Shown: piece after piece, positions 16,463 to 25,604 of the stretch
How positions within the stretch are numbered: position 1 is the first letter of the stretch
Layout: the number at the start of each line of letters is the position of its first letter
Source: Halobacteriales archaeon QH_6_64_20
Lineage (GTDB): Archaea > Halobacteriota > Halobacteria > Halobacteriales > Halococcaceae
Length of the DNA: 56,977 nucleotides
Direction: 5' to 3'
NCBI GenBank assembly: GCA_003021235.1
Contig: PXQR01000008.1
Span: 1 to 56,977 of the forward strand
Made by a program: the position numbers and the translations under genes
Notes under the pieces: model-generated
What the model was told of the DNA's origin: nothing
What the model saw: the letters and a program-made list of their open reading frames with translations, nothing else
The model's database searches: none

Positions 16463-18103
16463 TTATTGCGTTCGCCGCGCCGGTCGCGTTCGCCGTAGCC
16501 GTCGTGTCCGTCGCGTTCGTAGCGTTCTCCCGTGGGTACCGGAATCGCATCCGGTAGTGACGCCGATCGGAGGTCTGCCGGACGGTCGCACGTAGGTCGC
16601 GACCTTGCTATCGGGATGGGTGAGCCTGATCCAGGAGGCGACCGTGTTCGCGTAGAAGTACGCGATCGTCCGTGCTCGTGGCCTGGGCGCGGCGACGGCG
16701 GGCGGGCCGGGTCGTCGCGGGATCCCGGCGATGGCGATCACCGAGCGGGGCGGGAGGCCCCCTTCTTCGTAGGTGTTCGCCGCGGCAGGTAACGCCTCGC
16801 TCGCGACGTCGCCGGCGCGCTCCCAATCGTCGTAGGGATAGACCAGCGGCGAAACCCAAACGAGCGAAAGAACGACGAGCCCGGTTAGACAGAAGACGGC
16901 GGCCGTTCCGAGGCTCGATACCGAGATCGAACTCCGATCAGTAGTACGTAGATCTCGGCCGGTCGTGACGACGAGAAGCGAAAGGACCGTCGCCGTCGGG
17001 ACGAGCGCGACGTAGCCGCTACGAAGCGAATACCGACCGAACCCGACGAAGATCGCTCCTAAGACGACCAACCACGCGATCGAGATCGCCGCGAGCCGAC
17101 CCGGATCGGACCCCAGGAGAGTCCCGTAGTCGTCGACCCGCACGAACGCGTAGACGAATAAGGCGAGTGTGACGGGAGCGAGAACGTACAGCACGTTCGG
17201 CACGAACTGGAAATCGGCTGAGAGCAGCCAGTCGGCGAGGTCGACCGGATAGACGAGGCTGAGCAGGTACTTGCTGACGATGACGAGTAGTGGCTCGTGT
17301 ACCTTCCAGGGCCCACCCCGATAGCCCCCGAGGCCGCCGAGGACCCGGAATCGCCACCACAGGTACGCGAACGTGACGATCGAATACGGGATCGTGATCT
17401 TCAGGCCCCGCCATAGCGTCCGCGGGACGCTGTATCCCCGGTCGTAGGCGACGAGCAGGAACCACGCCCCGACGAGCGGCGGGGCGAGTACCCCGACCTC
17501 CTTTGCGCCGACCGCGAGCAGATAGGAAAGTATCGAGCCGGCGAGCAGACCCCATCGGCGCGGTCGAGAGCGGGTCGTCGACATCGCGCTGATGAAGAAC
17601 AACAACGATCCGAGCACGAAGATCACCGCGAGCACGTCGTGGCGGCGGGCGGGGGTGGGCACGACCTCGGCAGTGATCGGGTGGATCGCGAGTAAACAGC
17701 CCGCGAGCACACCGACGAGGGTGTCCTTTGCGACCCGGCGAACGAACGCGAAGGTAAGCACGGCCGCCGTCGCGTGCAACAGCAGATCGGTGAGGTGATA
17801 GCCGAACGGATCGAGCCCCCAGAGCGCGAAGTCGAGAGCATACGAGAGGTTCGAGATCGGCCGGTAGAACAGGGCAACGATAATGGAAAAGTTCGTCCCG
17901 TACATGAGCGGGCTGGTGAAGACCTGTGTGGCTTCCTCGACGGTTCGCATCCGGCTCTTTTCGATGAGCGTGAGGGTGTCGCCGCCGGTGAACCAGTAGG
18001 AAAGGACTTCGTAGTGGGCGAGCACGGCGACACAGAAGACGACCCCGGCGGCGACGAGCGTCACGAGGGTCGCCGATCCGCCGTCTCTCGTCGTGGGGGA
18101 CAC
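16463..18103 (-). CDS. Multi-spanning glycosyltransferase-like protein
   Basis: 546 residues from GTG 18103, with at least ten hydrophobic segments. The first extracytoplasmic loop carries SYWFTGGDTLTLIEKSRM and FYRPISNLSYALDFALWGLD, followed by GYHLTDLLLHATAAVLTFAF and LLAIHPITAEVV. This pattern is shared with TMTC/GT39-like membrane proteins (GT-C fold), so transfer of a sugar from a lipid carrier to surface proteins is a reasonable guess. The last 40 residues are Arg/Thr-rich and come from a simple repeat of GAACGCGAC type. The other two frames there also lack stops for some distance, so the C-terminal frame is uncertain. Confidence 0.65.
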   Translation of the reverse strand: MSPTTRDGGSATLVTLVAAGVVFCVAVLAHYEVLSYWFTGGDTLTLIEKSRMRTVEEATQVFTSPLMYGTNFSIIVALFYRPISNLSYALDFALWGLDPFGYHLTDLLLHATAAVLTFAFVRRVAKDTLVGVLAGCLLAIHPITAEVVPTPARRHDVLAVIFVLGSLLFFISAMSTTRSRPRRWGLLAGSILSYLLAVGAKEVGVLAPPLVGAWFLLVAYDRGYSVPRTLWRGLKITIPYSIVTFAYLWWRFRVLGGLGGYRGGPWKVHEPLLVIVSKYLLSLVYPVDLADWLLSADFQFVPNVLYVLAPVTLALFVYAFVRVDDYGTLLGSDPGRLAAISIAWLVVLGAIFVGFGRYSLRSGYVALVPTATVLSLLVVTTGRDLRTTDRSSISVSSLGTAAVFCLTGLVVLSLVWVSPLVYPYDDWERAGDVASEALPAAANTYEEGGLPPRSVIAIAGIPRRPGPPAVAAPRPRARTIAYFYANTVASWIRLTHPDSKVATYVRPSGRPPIGVTTGCDSGTHGRTLRTRRTRRLRRTRPARRTQ

Positions 18104-18229
18104 GTATGCACGAGCGAACAGGCCTACCTTACTCTTTCGCCCGCGATCGCAGGGCGAACCTACCGCTGGGCGTGCGCGTGTATGACACGCCGGCGAAGGT
18201 TTTTGCCCGTACCGCTCGCTTATATCGGT

Positions 18230-19831
18230 ATGAGCGCCGACCGTGCCGTTCTCGAACGCGCGCTCGAAGTCGGCGAGCGCGAGAACGGTAGCGTCGAGTT
18301 CAAAGAGCGCTTGACGAAGGAGATCCACCTGGCCGACGGCCGCCTCGAAAGCCTCGCCGCCCAGTTGCGCCATCGCGTGCTTTCGGGCGAGGGCGAAGCG
18401 ACCTACGTCGTCGGCGTCACCGACGACGGGGGTATCGCGGGCATCGATTCCTCGGAGTTCTCCGAGTCGATGGACGTGCTCTCCTTGCTCGCCGAGGAAG
18501 CCGGTGCCCACATCGAAAACGTCGAGACCTGGGGCGCGAAGGGAGGACTCGTTGGCGTCGCAACGATTCAGGAAGGGGCTATCCTAGGGTCCGAGGACGA
18601 TCACGTCGTTATCGGCACTGCGGGCCACGTCGACCACGGCAAAAGCACTCTGGTGGGGTCGCTCGTCACCGGCCAGCTCGACGACGGCGAAGGGGGCACT
18701 CGTGGGTATCTCGACGTCCAGCCCCACGAGGTCGAACGCGGCCTCTCGGCCGATCTGTCCTACGCAGTCTATGGCTTCGACGGCGAGGGACCGCTCCGCA
18801 TGGACAACCCCCACCGCAAGGCCGACCGTGCCGGAATCGTCGAGCAAGCCGATCGGCTGGTATCGTTCGTCGATACCGTGGGCCACGAACCTTGGCTCCG
18901 GACCACCATTCGGGGACTCGTCGGCCAAAAGCTCGATTACGGCCTGCTGACGGTGGCCGCGGACGACGGCCCGACGAAGACCACTCGCGAGCATCTGGGA
19001 GTCCTGCTCGCGACCGACCTCCCGACGATCGTCGCTATCACCAAGACCGACATGGTCGACGGATCGCGAGTGGACGACGTCGAGGCCGACGTCGAGCGAC
19101 TGCTCCGGGAAGTCGGGAAGACCCCGCTCCCGGTCGAACGCCACGGTACGGACGTCGCCTGCGAGGAGATCGGCGATACCGTGGTGCCGCTCCTACGGAC
19201 GAGTGCCGTTACCGGCGCGGGGCTCGACACGCTCGACGAACTGTTCGAGCGACTGCCCAAAACCGGCACCGAGACCGGCCCCTTTGCGATGTACGTCGAT
19301 CGCACCTACAATGTCACCGGGGTCGGCGCGGTCGCCTCGGGTACCGTGAAATCCGGGACGGTCGAGGCCGGCGACGAACTCCTGTGCGGACCCTTCCGGG
19401 ACGGTTCCTTTCGCGAGATCGAGGCCCGCTCGATCGAGATGCATTATCACCGCGTCGACCGGGCAACGGCGGGCCGGATCGTCGGGATCGCGCTCAAAGG
19501 CGTCCGGGAAACGGCCGTCGAGCGCGGGATGGCCCTGCTCCCCCGCGAAAGTGATCCGACCGCAGTACGCGAATTCGACGCGGAGGTGATGGTCTTGAAC
19601 CATCCCACCCGGATCGACAGCGGCTACGAACCCGTCGTCCATCTGGAGACCGTCAGCGAAGCCGCCGCCTTTTACCCGGAGGGCGGCCAGCTCCTGCCCG
19701 GCGATACCGGCTCGGTGCGCGTGCGATTCAAGTTCCGACCGTACCTGGTTCGTGAGGGCCAGCGGTTCGTCTTTCGCGAGGGCCAATCGAAGGGTGTCGG
19801 CACCGTCACTGACGTAACGCCCGTCGAATAG
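18230..19831 (+). CDS. GTPBP1-type translational GTPase
   Basis: 533-residue GTP-binding protein related to EF-1alpha and to eukaryotic GTPBP1/2, with a role in ribosome-associated control or mRNA surveillance known for the eukaryotic relatives only. An N-terminal domain (about 1-125) precedes the G domain: G1 GHVDHGKS (132-139), G3 DTVGHE, G4 TKTD and G5 TSAVTG, then EF-Tu-like domains II and III (YNVTGVGAVASGTVKSGTVE; GDTGSVRVRFKFRPYLVREG). ATG 18230 is preceded by a T-rich TATA-like element about 27 bases upstream. The frame extends 5' but that part is antisense to the divergent membrane protein. Confidence 0.88.
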   Translation: MSADRAVLERALEVGERENGSVEFKERLTKEIHLADGRLESLAAQLRHRVLSGEGEATYVVGVTDDGGIAGIDSSEFSESMDVLSLLAEEAGAHIENVETWGAKGGLVGVATIQEGAILGSEDDHVVIGTAGHVDHGKSTLVGSLVTGQLDDGEGGTRGYLDVQPHEVERGLSADLSYAVYGFDGEGPLRMDNPHRKADRAGIVEQADRLVSFVDTVGHEPWLRTTIRGLVGQKLDYGLLTVAADDGPTKTTREHLGVLLATDLPTIVAITKTDMVDGSRVDDVEADVERLLREVGKTPLPVERHGTDVACEEIGDTVVPLLRTSAVTGAGLDTLDELFERLPKTGTETGPFAMYVDRTYNVTGVGAVASGTVKSGTVEAGDELLCGPFRDGSFREIEARSIEMHYHRVDRATAGRIVGIALKGVRETAVERGMALLPRESDPTAVREFDAEVMVLNHPTRIDSGYEPVVHLETVSEAAAFYPEGGQLLPGDTGSVRVRFKFRPYLVREGQRFVFREGQSKGVGTVTDVTPVE

Positions 19832-19892
19832 CACGGCAACGACCGAGGCGAAACGCCGATGACGCGATTGCCAGCGACGTTGGTCCACCTCC

Positions 19893-20441
19893 TCAATCGA
19901 TCAATACGTAACCACTACCGACTCGTTCCACGAGCCCGAACCACACCGCCCAGCCGAGGATTCGATCCACTCGTTCGCCCCAGATCGCCTCGGGATCGGG
20001 ATATCGATACCGTTCCCACTGCGGGACGTGTTCAGCGAACCGTTCGGTCACTGCATCGGCGGAGAGCGGCTCCGTCGCCTCATCGAGAATCGTGAGGACT
20101 TCCCGCACGCCGTACACTCGCTCGCGGAAAGCGGTGGCGAGGGCCTCGCAAGCTGGGGTCTCGCGCCGGCGTCTAAAACCCGCGTTGGTCTCTACGGCGA
20201 GGCCGAGCGCCCGGAGAAAGGTGAGCCACTCCCGGGCGGCGTCGCGCGCCGGAAGCGAGAGTCGATCGAGCAGCCGCGCACAGCACTCCGCTTCGCTCGC
20301 GGGCACCAACGGGATCGCCCGCCTCGCCCGTTCGAGGACGTTCGCGTCGCCGTCGTTTCCGACGTCCTCGTCGCATGCGATACCGTCGTCCGCATCGTCC
20401 GTGTCGTCCGTCGGCGGTTCGGGAACGATCTTGAATCTCAT
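19893..20441 (-). CDS. Conserved-looking haloarchaeal protein, unknown
   Basis: 182 residues; family not recognised. Starts MRFKIVPEPP and then has a short Asp-rich tract. A helical middle (LERARRAIPLVPASEAECCA, LDRLSLPARDAAREWLTFLR) and a C-terminal region (VYGVREVLTILDEATEPLSA, then ERVDRILGWAVWFGLVERVG) look like a winged-helix fold ending in GSGYVLID. It follows mch on the same strand with a 57-base gap, so co-transcription is likely. A DNA- or RNA-binding role is only an inference from the predicted helix-turn-helix. Confidence 0.7.
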   Translation of the reverse strand: MRFKIVPEPPTDDTDDADDGIACDEDVGNDGDANVLERARRAIPLVPASEAECCARLLDRLSLPARDAAREWLTFLRALGLAVETNAGFRRRRETPACEALATAFRERVYGVREVLTILDEATEPLSADAVTERFAEHVPQWERYRYPDPEAIWGERVDRILGWAVWFGLVERVGSGYVLID

Positions 20442-20498
20442 CGGGATTCGGTGTCGTTGCGATCCGAGATAGTGCGGTGTGAGTGGGGGAAAGGATGG

Positions 20499-21434
20499 TC
20501 ACGCCAACTCGAAGCTCTCGGCGAGGACGGCCTCGTCGGTATCCCCGTAGACGTGTGTCGGGCCGTCGATCTCGTCGATCGTGACCTCTGCCGGGGCGAA
20601 AAAGCCCTCGGGGACGTCCGAAAAGTCCCAGTCGGCCGTCTCGAAGACGCTTCGGGAGGGCGTGCCGTACTCCTCGGCGGCCGCCGAGGGGACGCTCTCG
20701 AAGTCGTCGAACTCGGCTTCGACCACCAGGTGAACCCGGCCCCCGTAGACGAGCGCGTCGTTCGTCCGGCCGATCGCCACGTCCTCGTCGTAGCTGATCG
20801 GGGCGACCGGCGCGCTCCCCGAAACCGACCTGACGGCGAGCGGGTCGTAGCCGAGTTCGGCGAGGCGAAACAACGCGAGTTCCGCCGCGCGGGAGCCGAC
20901 GGTGACGCTCCCGACGAGACTGCCGGTAGCGAACCCACAAACCAGCACGCTCTCGGGCGAGACGCCGGCGACCTCGGCGACTCGCTCGGTTACCCGCTCG
21001 TCGGGCAACCGGTCGGCTTCGGTGGCGAGCACGGCGAAGTCGAAGTCGTCGTAGTACTCGATCCGCTCGAGGACGCTCTCGCCGCCGACGAGCGCGCGGG
21101 CCGGCCCGCTCCCCAACCCCTCGAACTCGCCCACTGAAAGCTCCCAGCCGGCTTTCTGAGCGCCCAAGAGTGCAAGCGCCGGCCGGTCGCTGGTGAGTTC
21201 GACGTGGGGTATCGGCGCGCCCGCGACCTCGTCCATCCGCGTCGTGACCGTCGCCAGGCCTGCGGTTTGGATCTCGACACACAGAAGTCCCGCTTCGATC
21301 CCGCCGGGGGCATCGACGCCGAAGTCGAGCACCCGAGCGCCGTTATCGAGATCGACGGGCTCGATCCCGAGTTCGTCGGCGAAATCGATCGCCTCGTCCG
21401 CGATCTCGGTCGCCATCCGATTGAGACTCTCCAT
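20499..21434 (-). CDS. mch: Methenyltetrahydromethanopterin cyclohydrolase
   Basis: Hydrolyses methenyl-tetrahydromethanopterin to the formyl derivative in one-carbon metabolism. In non-methanogenic haloarchaea the pathway probably serves folate-type C1 transfers. The 311-residue product has IPHVELTSDRPALALLGAQK, WELSVGEFEGLGSGPARALV, the RIEYYDDFDFAVLATEADRL region, VCGFATGSLVGSVTV and VYGGRVHLVVEAEFDDFESV, all typical of Mch. Length matches the family (about 310-320). It lies about 100 bases downstream of the HhH-GPD gene on the same strand. Confidence 0.93.
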   Translation of the reverse strand: MESLNRMATEIADEAIDFADELGIEPVDLDNGARVLDFGVDAPGGIEAGLLCVEIQTAGLATVTTRMDEVAGAPIPHVELTSDRPALALLGAQKAGWELSVGEFEGLGSGPARALVGGESVLERIEYYDDFDFAVLATEADRLPDERVTERVAEVAGVSPESVLVCGFATGSLVGSVTVGSRAAELALFRLAELGYDPLAVRSVSGSAPVAPISYDEDVAIGRTNDALVYGGRVHLVVEAEFDDFESVPSAAAEEYGTPSRSVFETADWDFSDVPEGFFAPAEVTIDEIDGPTHVYGDTDEAVLAESFELA

Positions 21435-21534
21435 ACCGGCCGTCGTGGCCCGACGATCAATCGTCTGTCGGTGCTTCGTGACGATCGAAACCGGTCGTGG
21501 GCTATCGAGCGCGACCGTGAGTCACGATCGCCCG

Positions 21535-22191
21535 CTAATCGACCGTGCGCCAGAGGTAGAGCGACGCGAGGCTCCGATAGGGCTCCCATCGGGTCGAAAG
21601 ATCCCGCATTTCCGCCCGGGTGTGTTCGCCATACCCCTGCTCGATCGCCTTTCTGACTCCCAGGTCCTCGACCGGAAAGACGTCCTCGCGGCCGAAAACG
21701 AACATCAGTACCATCTTCGCCGTCCAGTCGCCGATTCCGCCGATTTCGGTCAGCGCCTCGATTATCGCTTCGTCCGATTCCGTTTCGAGATCGGGAATCG
21801 AGAGCTCTTCGTTCGCGAAGGCCTCGGCCACGTTCCGCGTATAGGCGATCTTCTGCGTCGAGAGTCCGCACTCGCGCAGTTCCGTCTCGTCGGCCGCCAG
21901 GATCCCCTCCGGCGTGACTTCGACCGAACTGAATAGTCGCTCGCGGATCGCCGCCGCCGAGGCGACCGAGAGCTGTTGGTTGACGATCGACGTCACGATC
22001 CGCGCGAAGGGATCGGCGGCCGGTTCGAGTTCTAAGACCCCGTGTTCATCGATGGCCGACGCGAGCACCGGATCGCTTCGTAACGTCGCTACCTTCTCGG
22101 CCGGCGTCGGCTCTCCGCCGCTTCCCTTTCCCGTTCGCTCGCGTTCGTTCCCGTCGGGGTCGCCGTCGCGTTCGGTTCCGGTCTCGCTCAC
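21535..22191 (-). CDS. HhH-GPD DNA glycosylase (AlkA-like)
   Basis: 218-residue base-excision repair enzyme, probably removing alkylated bases. After an acidic, disordered N terminus (about 1-30) come IVTSIVNQQLSVASAAAIRE, LSTQKIAYTRNVAEAFA, and the helix-hairpin-helix ALTEIGGIGDWTAKMVLMFV with the following Gly/Pro and Asp (EDVFPVEDLGVRKAIEQGYG, where Asp of VEDLG is the catalytic position). It ends YRSLASLYLWRTVD, the usual AlkA-type terminus. Single-copy repair gene within a short same-strand run. Confidence 0.9.
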   Translation of the reverse strand: MSETGTERDGDPDGNERERTGKGSGGEPTPAEKVATLRSDPVLASAIDEHGVLELEPAADPFARIVTSIVNQQLSVASAAAIRERLFSSVEVTPEGILAADETELRECGLSTQKIAYTRNVAEAFANEELSIPDLETESDEAIIEALTEIGGIGDWTAKMVLMFVFGREDVFPVEDLGVRKAIEQGYGEHTRAEMRDLSTRWEPYRSLASLYLWRTVD

Positions 22192-22251
22192 GACCGTCCT
22201 TTCCCGCCGGTCGTCCTGAACGCTACGACTCGCGGCCGGACTCGATGGCCG

Positions 22252-22566
22252 TTACTCCCGGTCGCTTCTCGCTTCGTGGCCGAGCGCCTCCTCGACCGCG
22301 TCGACTTTCGAGCCGGCGCTCTCGGAACTCGTGCGCTTGTCGTCGATCTTCAGGAAGGTGCTCACCCGGTCGGCGTCGACGGCCTCGTGGGCGGCTTTCG
22401 CCGCGGCGAACAGTTCGTCGACGGTCTCGGCCTCGATCACGGTGCCCATCGGGTTCGTCTCGTAGGCGACGTCGAAGTCCTCCAGAGCCGAGACGGCGTC
22501 GGCGACGTCCTCGCCCATGTCCCCTTCGGTCGCCGGTGCGACGCTGAGCAGTGCAATGACTGTCAT
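22252..22566 (-). CDS. MTH1187-type thiamine-binding protein
   Basis: Ferredoxin-like-fold protein of the MTH1187/YkoF family, which binds thiamine or a related metabolite. The 104-residue product begins MTVIALLSVAPATEGDMGED and has AVSALEDFDVAYETNPMGTV followed by IEAETVDELFAAAKAAHEAV, the usual family core. The C-terminal 20 residues are hydrophilic. ATG 22566 is chosen because the family core starts there; the upstream 38 codons are not family-like. A THI5/NMT1-like protein is encoded 6 kb away, but no direct link is shown. Confidence 0.88.
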   Translation of the reverse strand: MTVIALLSVAPATEGDMGEDVADAVSALEDFDVAYETNPMGTVIEAETVDELFAAAKAAHEAVDADRVSTFLKIDDKRTSSESAGSKVDAVEEALGHEARSDRE

Positions 22567-22738
22567 CCTCCCCAGTTCTACAGCCACCGTCTTGATTCCT
22601 TCTCCGAGTGCGGTAGCCCTCACGTGTTTCCGAGTTTCCGGTTCGAGCGCGTCCTCGTTCCCGAATGACCCGGCGGTCACCCGTCGTTTACGTCGCTACG
22701 ATCGAACGGCGTCCCGGAGAGCGGACGATCCGCTCCGC

Positions 22739-23272
22739 TCACTCCGCTCTCCAGTCATCGACCGGATACACTCGGACGACCACGATATCCTGGGCCGCCC
22801 GACGCAGTTCGTCGAGCGCGGGTGTATGGCCCTCTTCGATCCGCACGCCGACGATGCCGGTGTTCTCGGTACCGTTCCGTTCGATATACCCGCGGAGGTA
22901 CTCGGTGACCGCCTCGACGTCCTCGGTGAGCTCCGCGATCGCCTGACGCCGTTCGCCTCGCAGACGGATCGAAACCGGCTGGCCACCACGCAGGTTGCGC
23001 CACCAGTCGCTATCGGTCGTCGACGTGATCACGAGCGTACCGTCCTCCCGGTCGTAGGCGACCGGCGTCGTGAACTCCGTTCCGGATTTCCGTCCCGTGA
23101 ACGTGATGAGCAATAACGTGTCGCTCACCAGGGAGTGAAACGGCGAGCGAAGCAGGACCTCGAAGAGAGGGTTGACGAGCTTGTACGCGGCTTCGGGTAA
23201 CGGGGGCTCGACCGCGCTGACCGGCCCTTCGTCGGTTTCGGTTGCCATCGTACCCGTGTTATTGCCTGCCAT
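22739..23272 (-). CDS. DUF385-type deazaflavin (F420)-dependent reductase
   Basis: Split-barrel protein of the DUF385/Ddn family, members of which use reduced F420 to reduce quinones or nitro compounds. Motifs: YKLVNPLFEVLLRSPFHSLV, TDTLLLITFTGRKSGTEFTT-like segment (LLLITFTGRKSGTEFTTPV), VITSTTDSDWWRNLRGGQPV and SIRLRGERRQAIAEL. 177 residues from ATG 23272; an internal ATG at 23248 is equally good. F420 use is plausible in haloarchaea, but the substrate is unknown. Confidence 0.82.
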   Translation of the reverse strand: MAGNNTGTMATETDEGPVSAVEPPLPEAAYKLVNPLFEVLLRSPFHSLVSDTLLLITFTGRKSGTEFTTPVAYDREDGTLVITSTTDSDWWRNLRGGQPVSIRLRGERRQAIAELTEDVEAVTEYLRGYIERNGTENTGIVGVRIEEGHTPALDELRRAAQDIVVVRVYPVDDWRAE

Positions 23273-23475
23273 CGTGATAACTGGTCGGTTCCGTCGAACC
23301 GCGGCGATCGTAACGGCCGACAGTCGTCGACGCTCGAAGGACGACGGGAGATCGAACCGGGCTCTCGCCGGCCGTCGTCGCTACGACAGCAGGGCCGACG
23401 CTCGATCGACGAGCGAGCGCCGATCGTCGCCCCTTACTACCGGATCGCTCGCCGGCGATCGATTCCGTCGGCTAC

Positions 23476-24384
23476 CTATTTCGCGTCCGAACTCGTCGCA
23501 CGCGTGAGCAAGAAGACGGCGATACCGCCGAATGCGAGGTCGAGCACGGCTAAAACGAGGAGTGCCGGGACGAGCGTGTTCCAGATCCCGGTAAAAGCCG
23601 TCACATCGAGCACGGTCATGACGTCCTGATCGAGCATCAGCGCCCGCGCGCCGTCGACGCCGTAGGTCACGGGGTTGAACGCGGCGACGACTCGAATCCA
23701 ATTCGGGAGCGATCCGAGCGGAAGGAAGGCACTCGACAGGAACAACAGCGGGAACTGGAGCAGGTTCGCGCCGATGATCGTCGACTCCTGGTCCTTGGTG
23801 AGGACGGCGAGGATGTTCGAGTACGCGAGAAACCAGATCGAAAACAGCAGGCCGACGAGCATGATACCGATCGCGCCGAGTATTCCAGTGGCGATCTCCG
23901 CGCCCAACAGGACGCCGAGTCCGAGGATGATCGCGATCTGGACGACGATACGGAGGATCTCGGCGGCGGACTTGCCCGCGAAGACCGCTCCGCGGTTCAT
24001 CGGCATCACGAGGATCTTTTCGAAGACGTCCTCTTCGATATCGTTTACGAGGCCGACCCCGGAGGTAACCGCGGCGGCCAGTGCGACCTGGATCGCGATC
24101 GCCGGCACGAGAAAGGTCTCGTAGGATATCGAGCCGGCACCGGCGTTGATCGCGTTGGTCGCGACCGCGCCGAAGACCTGAGTGAAGAGGATCAGGAAGA
24201 TGATCGGCTGCACCAAGGACGTAACCAGTACGAACGGGTTGCGGACGGCCTTGATGTTCCAGCGCTTGAAGTTTACCCAGACGTCACCGAGAAAGGAGTT
24301 GCTCGACCGGCGGACCTCACGCTCGGTCGTTCGTTCGCCCCGTTCCGTTTCGGCGGTCTCAGCGGTCTCGGTCGGCGTGCTCAT
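23476..24384 (-). CDS. ABC-2 type exporter permease
   Basis: 302-residue membrane subunit of a drug/daunorubicin-type exporter. Six hydrophobic segments are visible: NPFVLVTSLVQPIIFLILFT, VPAIAIQVALAAAVTSGVG, EILRIVVQIAIILGLGVLLG, GILGAIGIMLVGLLFSIWFL, LLQFPLLFLSSAFLPLGSLP and LVPALLVLAVLDLAFGGIAV. The ABC-2 signature region FLSSAFLPLGSLPNWIRVVAAFNP is present. Its start overlaps the end of the ATPase gene by 4 bases, so the two form one operon under the promoter at about 25575. Confidence 0.93.
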   Translation of the reverse strand: MSTPTETAETAETERGERTTEREVRRSSNSFLGDVWVNFKRWNIKAVRNPFVLVTSLVQPIIFLILFTQVFGAVATNAINAGAGSISYETFLVPAIAIQVALAAAVTSGVGLVNDIEEDVFEKILVMPMNRGAVFAGKSAAEILRIVVQIAIILGLGVLLGAEIATGILGAIGIMLVGLLFSIWFLAYSNILAVLTKDQESTIIGANLLQFPLLFLSSAFLPLGSLPNWIRVVAAFNPVTYGVDGARALMLDQDVMTVLDVTAFTGIWNTLVPALLVLAVLDLAFGGIAVFLLTRATSSDAK

Positions 24385-25544
24385 CGGCGCTGCCCCCCAT
24401 CGGGAGCCGTGCGAGCCTCCGGGGCCTCGTCCTTACCGCTGAGGCCGTCTCCCTGTACGGTTTCGGGGGCCTCGCCGTCGGTGATCGCGAGGAAGACGTC
24501 GTCGAGCGTCGGTGCCCGGACGTTGAATCCCGTGACGGTGAGACCTGCGTCCCGGAGCGCTACGAGCAGGTCCGTGCCGCGGCTGCGAGCCCGCTGTGAG
24601 GTGACGCTGATGCCGTCCTCGCTTCTCTCGACTGTCGCCTCGTCCTCGAAGAGGTCCGAGTCGCGGGCGACCGCAGCCGCTTGCTCCCGCGGGTCCGCTT
24701 CGGTCTCGTCGCCGCTCCTCTCGTCTGCGTCACCATCAGTATCGCCGTCGTTGCCGTCGGTTTCGACGTCGATGTCGAGTATCTCGCCGCCGACCTGCTG
24801 TTTGAGCTCCGTGGGCGAACCGGTAGCGACGATCTCGCCGTCGAGGATGACCGAGATACGCTCACACAGTTGATCGGCCTCCTCCAAGTACTGGGTGGTT
24901 AGAAAGATCGTCGTGCCCTCCTCGTTGATCTCCCGGAAGTACTCCCAGAGTCGGGTGCGTGCCTTCGGGTCGAGTCCGGTCGTGGGTTCGTCGAGGAACA
25001 CCAGGGGCGGGCGGTGGACGAGCGCCGTCGCGGCGTCGAGCCGTTTCTGCATGCCACCCGAAAAACCCTCGGATCGCTGGTCCGCGACCTCGGCGAGGTC
25101 GACGAGATCGAGCAGCCCCTCGATCCGCTCGGCTCGTTCGCTTCGGGGGACGCCGTAGGCCGTACAGGCGAACTGGAGGTTCTCGCGGGCGGTGAGCTCC
25201 TCGTCGACGCCGATCTCCTGCGCCATGTAGCCGATCGACTCGCGGATCTTGCGGGGTTCGCTTTCGGCGTCGAACCCGTTGACGAACACGCTCCCGTCCG
25301 TCGGTTTCAGCAACGTCGCCAACACCTTGATCGCCGTTGTCTTCCCCGCGCCGTTCGGGCCGAGGAAGCCGAAGAACTCCCCTTCCGGGACCGACAACGA
25401 GACGTCCCGGACGGCCTCCGTTCCATCGGAATAGGTCAACCGGAGACCGGCGGTCTCGATCGAGAGCGCACCCTCGTCGGCCCCGACAGTCCCCTCCGCC
25501 CCGGCGGCCTCGTCGGGTCGATAGCCGTTGGTTCGTCTACTCAT
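24381..25544 (-). CDS. ABC exporter ATP-binding protein (DrrA-like)
   Basis: 387-residue ATPase partner of the ABC-2 permease. Walker A is GPNGAGKT (62-69), the signature is SGGMQKR (162-168), and Walker B is LVFLDEP (181-187) with the switch His replaced in the LTTQYLEEADQ region as in DrrA-type proteins (TTQYLEEADQL). Between the core and the C-terminal drug-ABC domain there is an Asp/Glu/Gly-rich insertion (about 258-295). The start at ATG 25544 lies about 31 bases from a TATA element shared with the divergent TetR gene. Exports an unknown compound. Confidence 0.93.
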   Translation of the reverse strand: MSRRTNGYRPDEAAGAEGTVGADEGALSIETAGLRLTYSDGTEAVRDVSLSVPEGEFFGFLGPNGAGKTTAIKVLATLLKPTDGSVFVNGFDAESEPRKIRESIGYMAQEIGVDEELTARENLQFACTAYGVPRSERAERIEGLLDLVDLAEVADQRSEGFSGGMQKRLDAATALVHRPPLVFLDEPTTGLDPKARTRLWEYFREINEEGTTIFLTTQYLEEADQLCERISVILDGEIVATGSPTELKQQVGGEILDIDVETDGNDGDTDGDADERSGDETEADPREQAAAVARDSDLFEDEATVERSEDGISVTSQRARSRGTDLLVALRDAGLTVTGFNVRAPTLDDVFLAITDGEAPETVQGDGLSGKDEAPEARTAPDGGQRR

Positions 25545-25570
25545 AGTTTACCTGTACGAGGAGCGCAAGA

Positions 25571-25604
25571 GGCATATAGCTGTTGAATAAACACTCACTC
25601 AACA
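25571..25604. promoter_or_regulatory. Shared bidirectional TATA and TetR-type operator
   Basis: GCATATAGC (25571-25579) reads as a TATA box on both strands. It is about 29 bases from the TetR start (25604) and about 31 from the ABC start (25544). Next to it, TGTTGA (25581-25586) and TCAACA (25599-25604) are perfect arms separated by ATAAACACTCAC; nearby GTGAGTGTTTATTCA-like sequence resembles other haloarchaeal TetR operators. A bound repressor would cover the TATA-to-start interval of the regulator gene. Confidence 0.55.

Noticed and set aside
17774-18229. Upstream extension of the GTPBP1-type GTPase frame
   Set aside because: This part is antisense to the divergent membrane protein; a TATA-like element and the family N terminus support ATG 18230.
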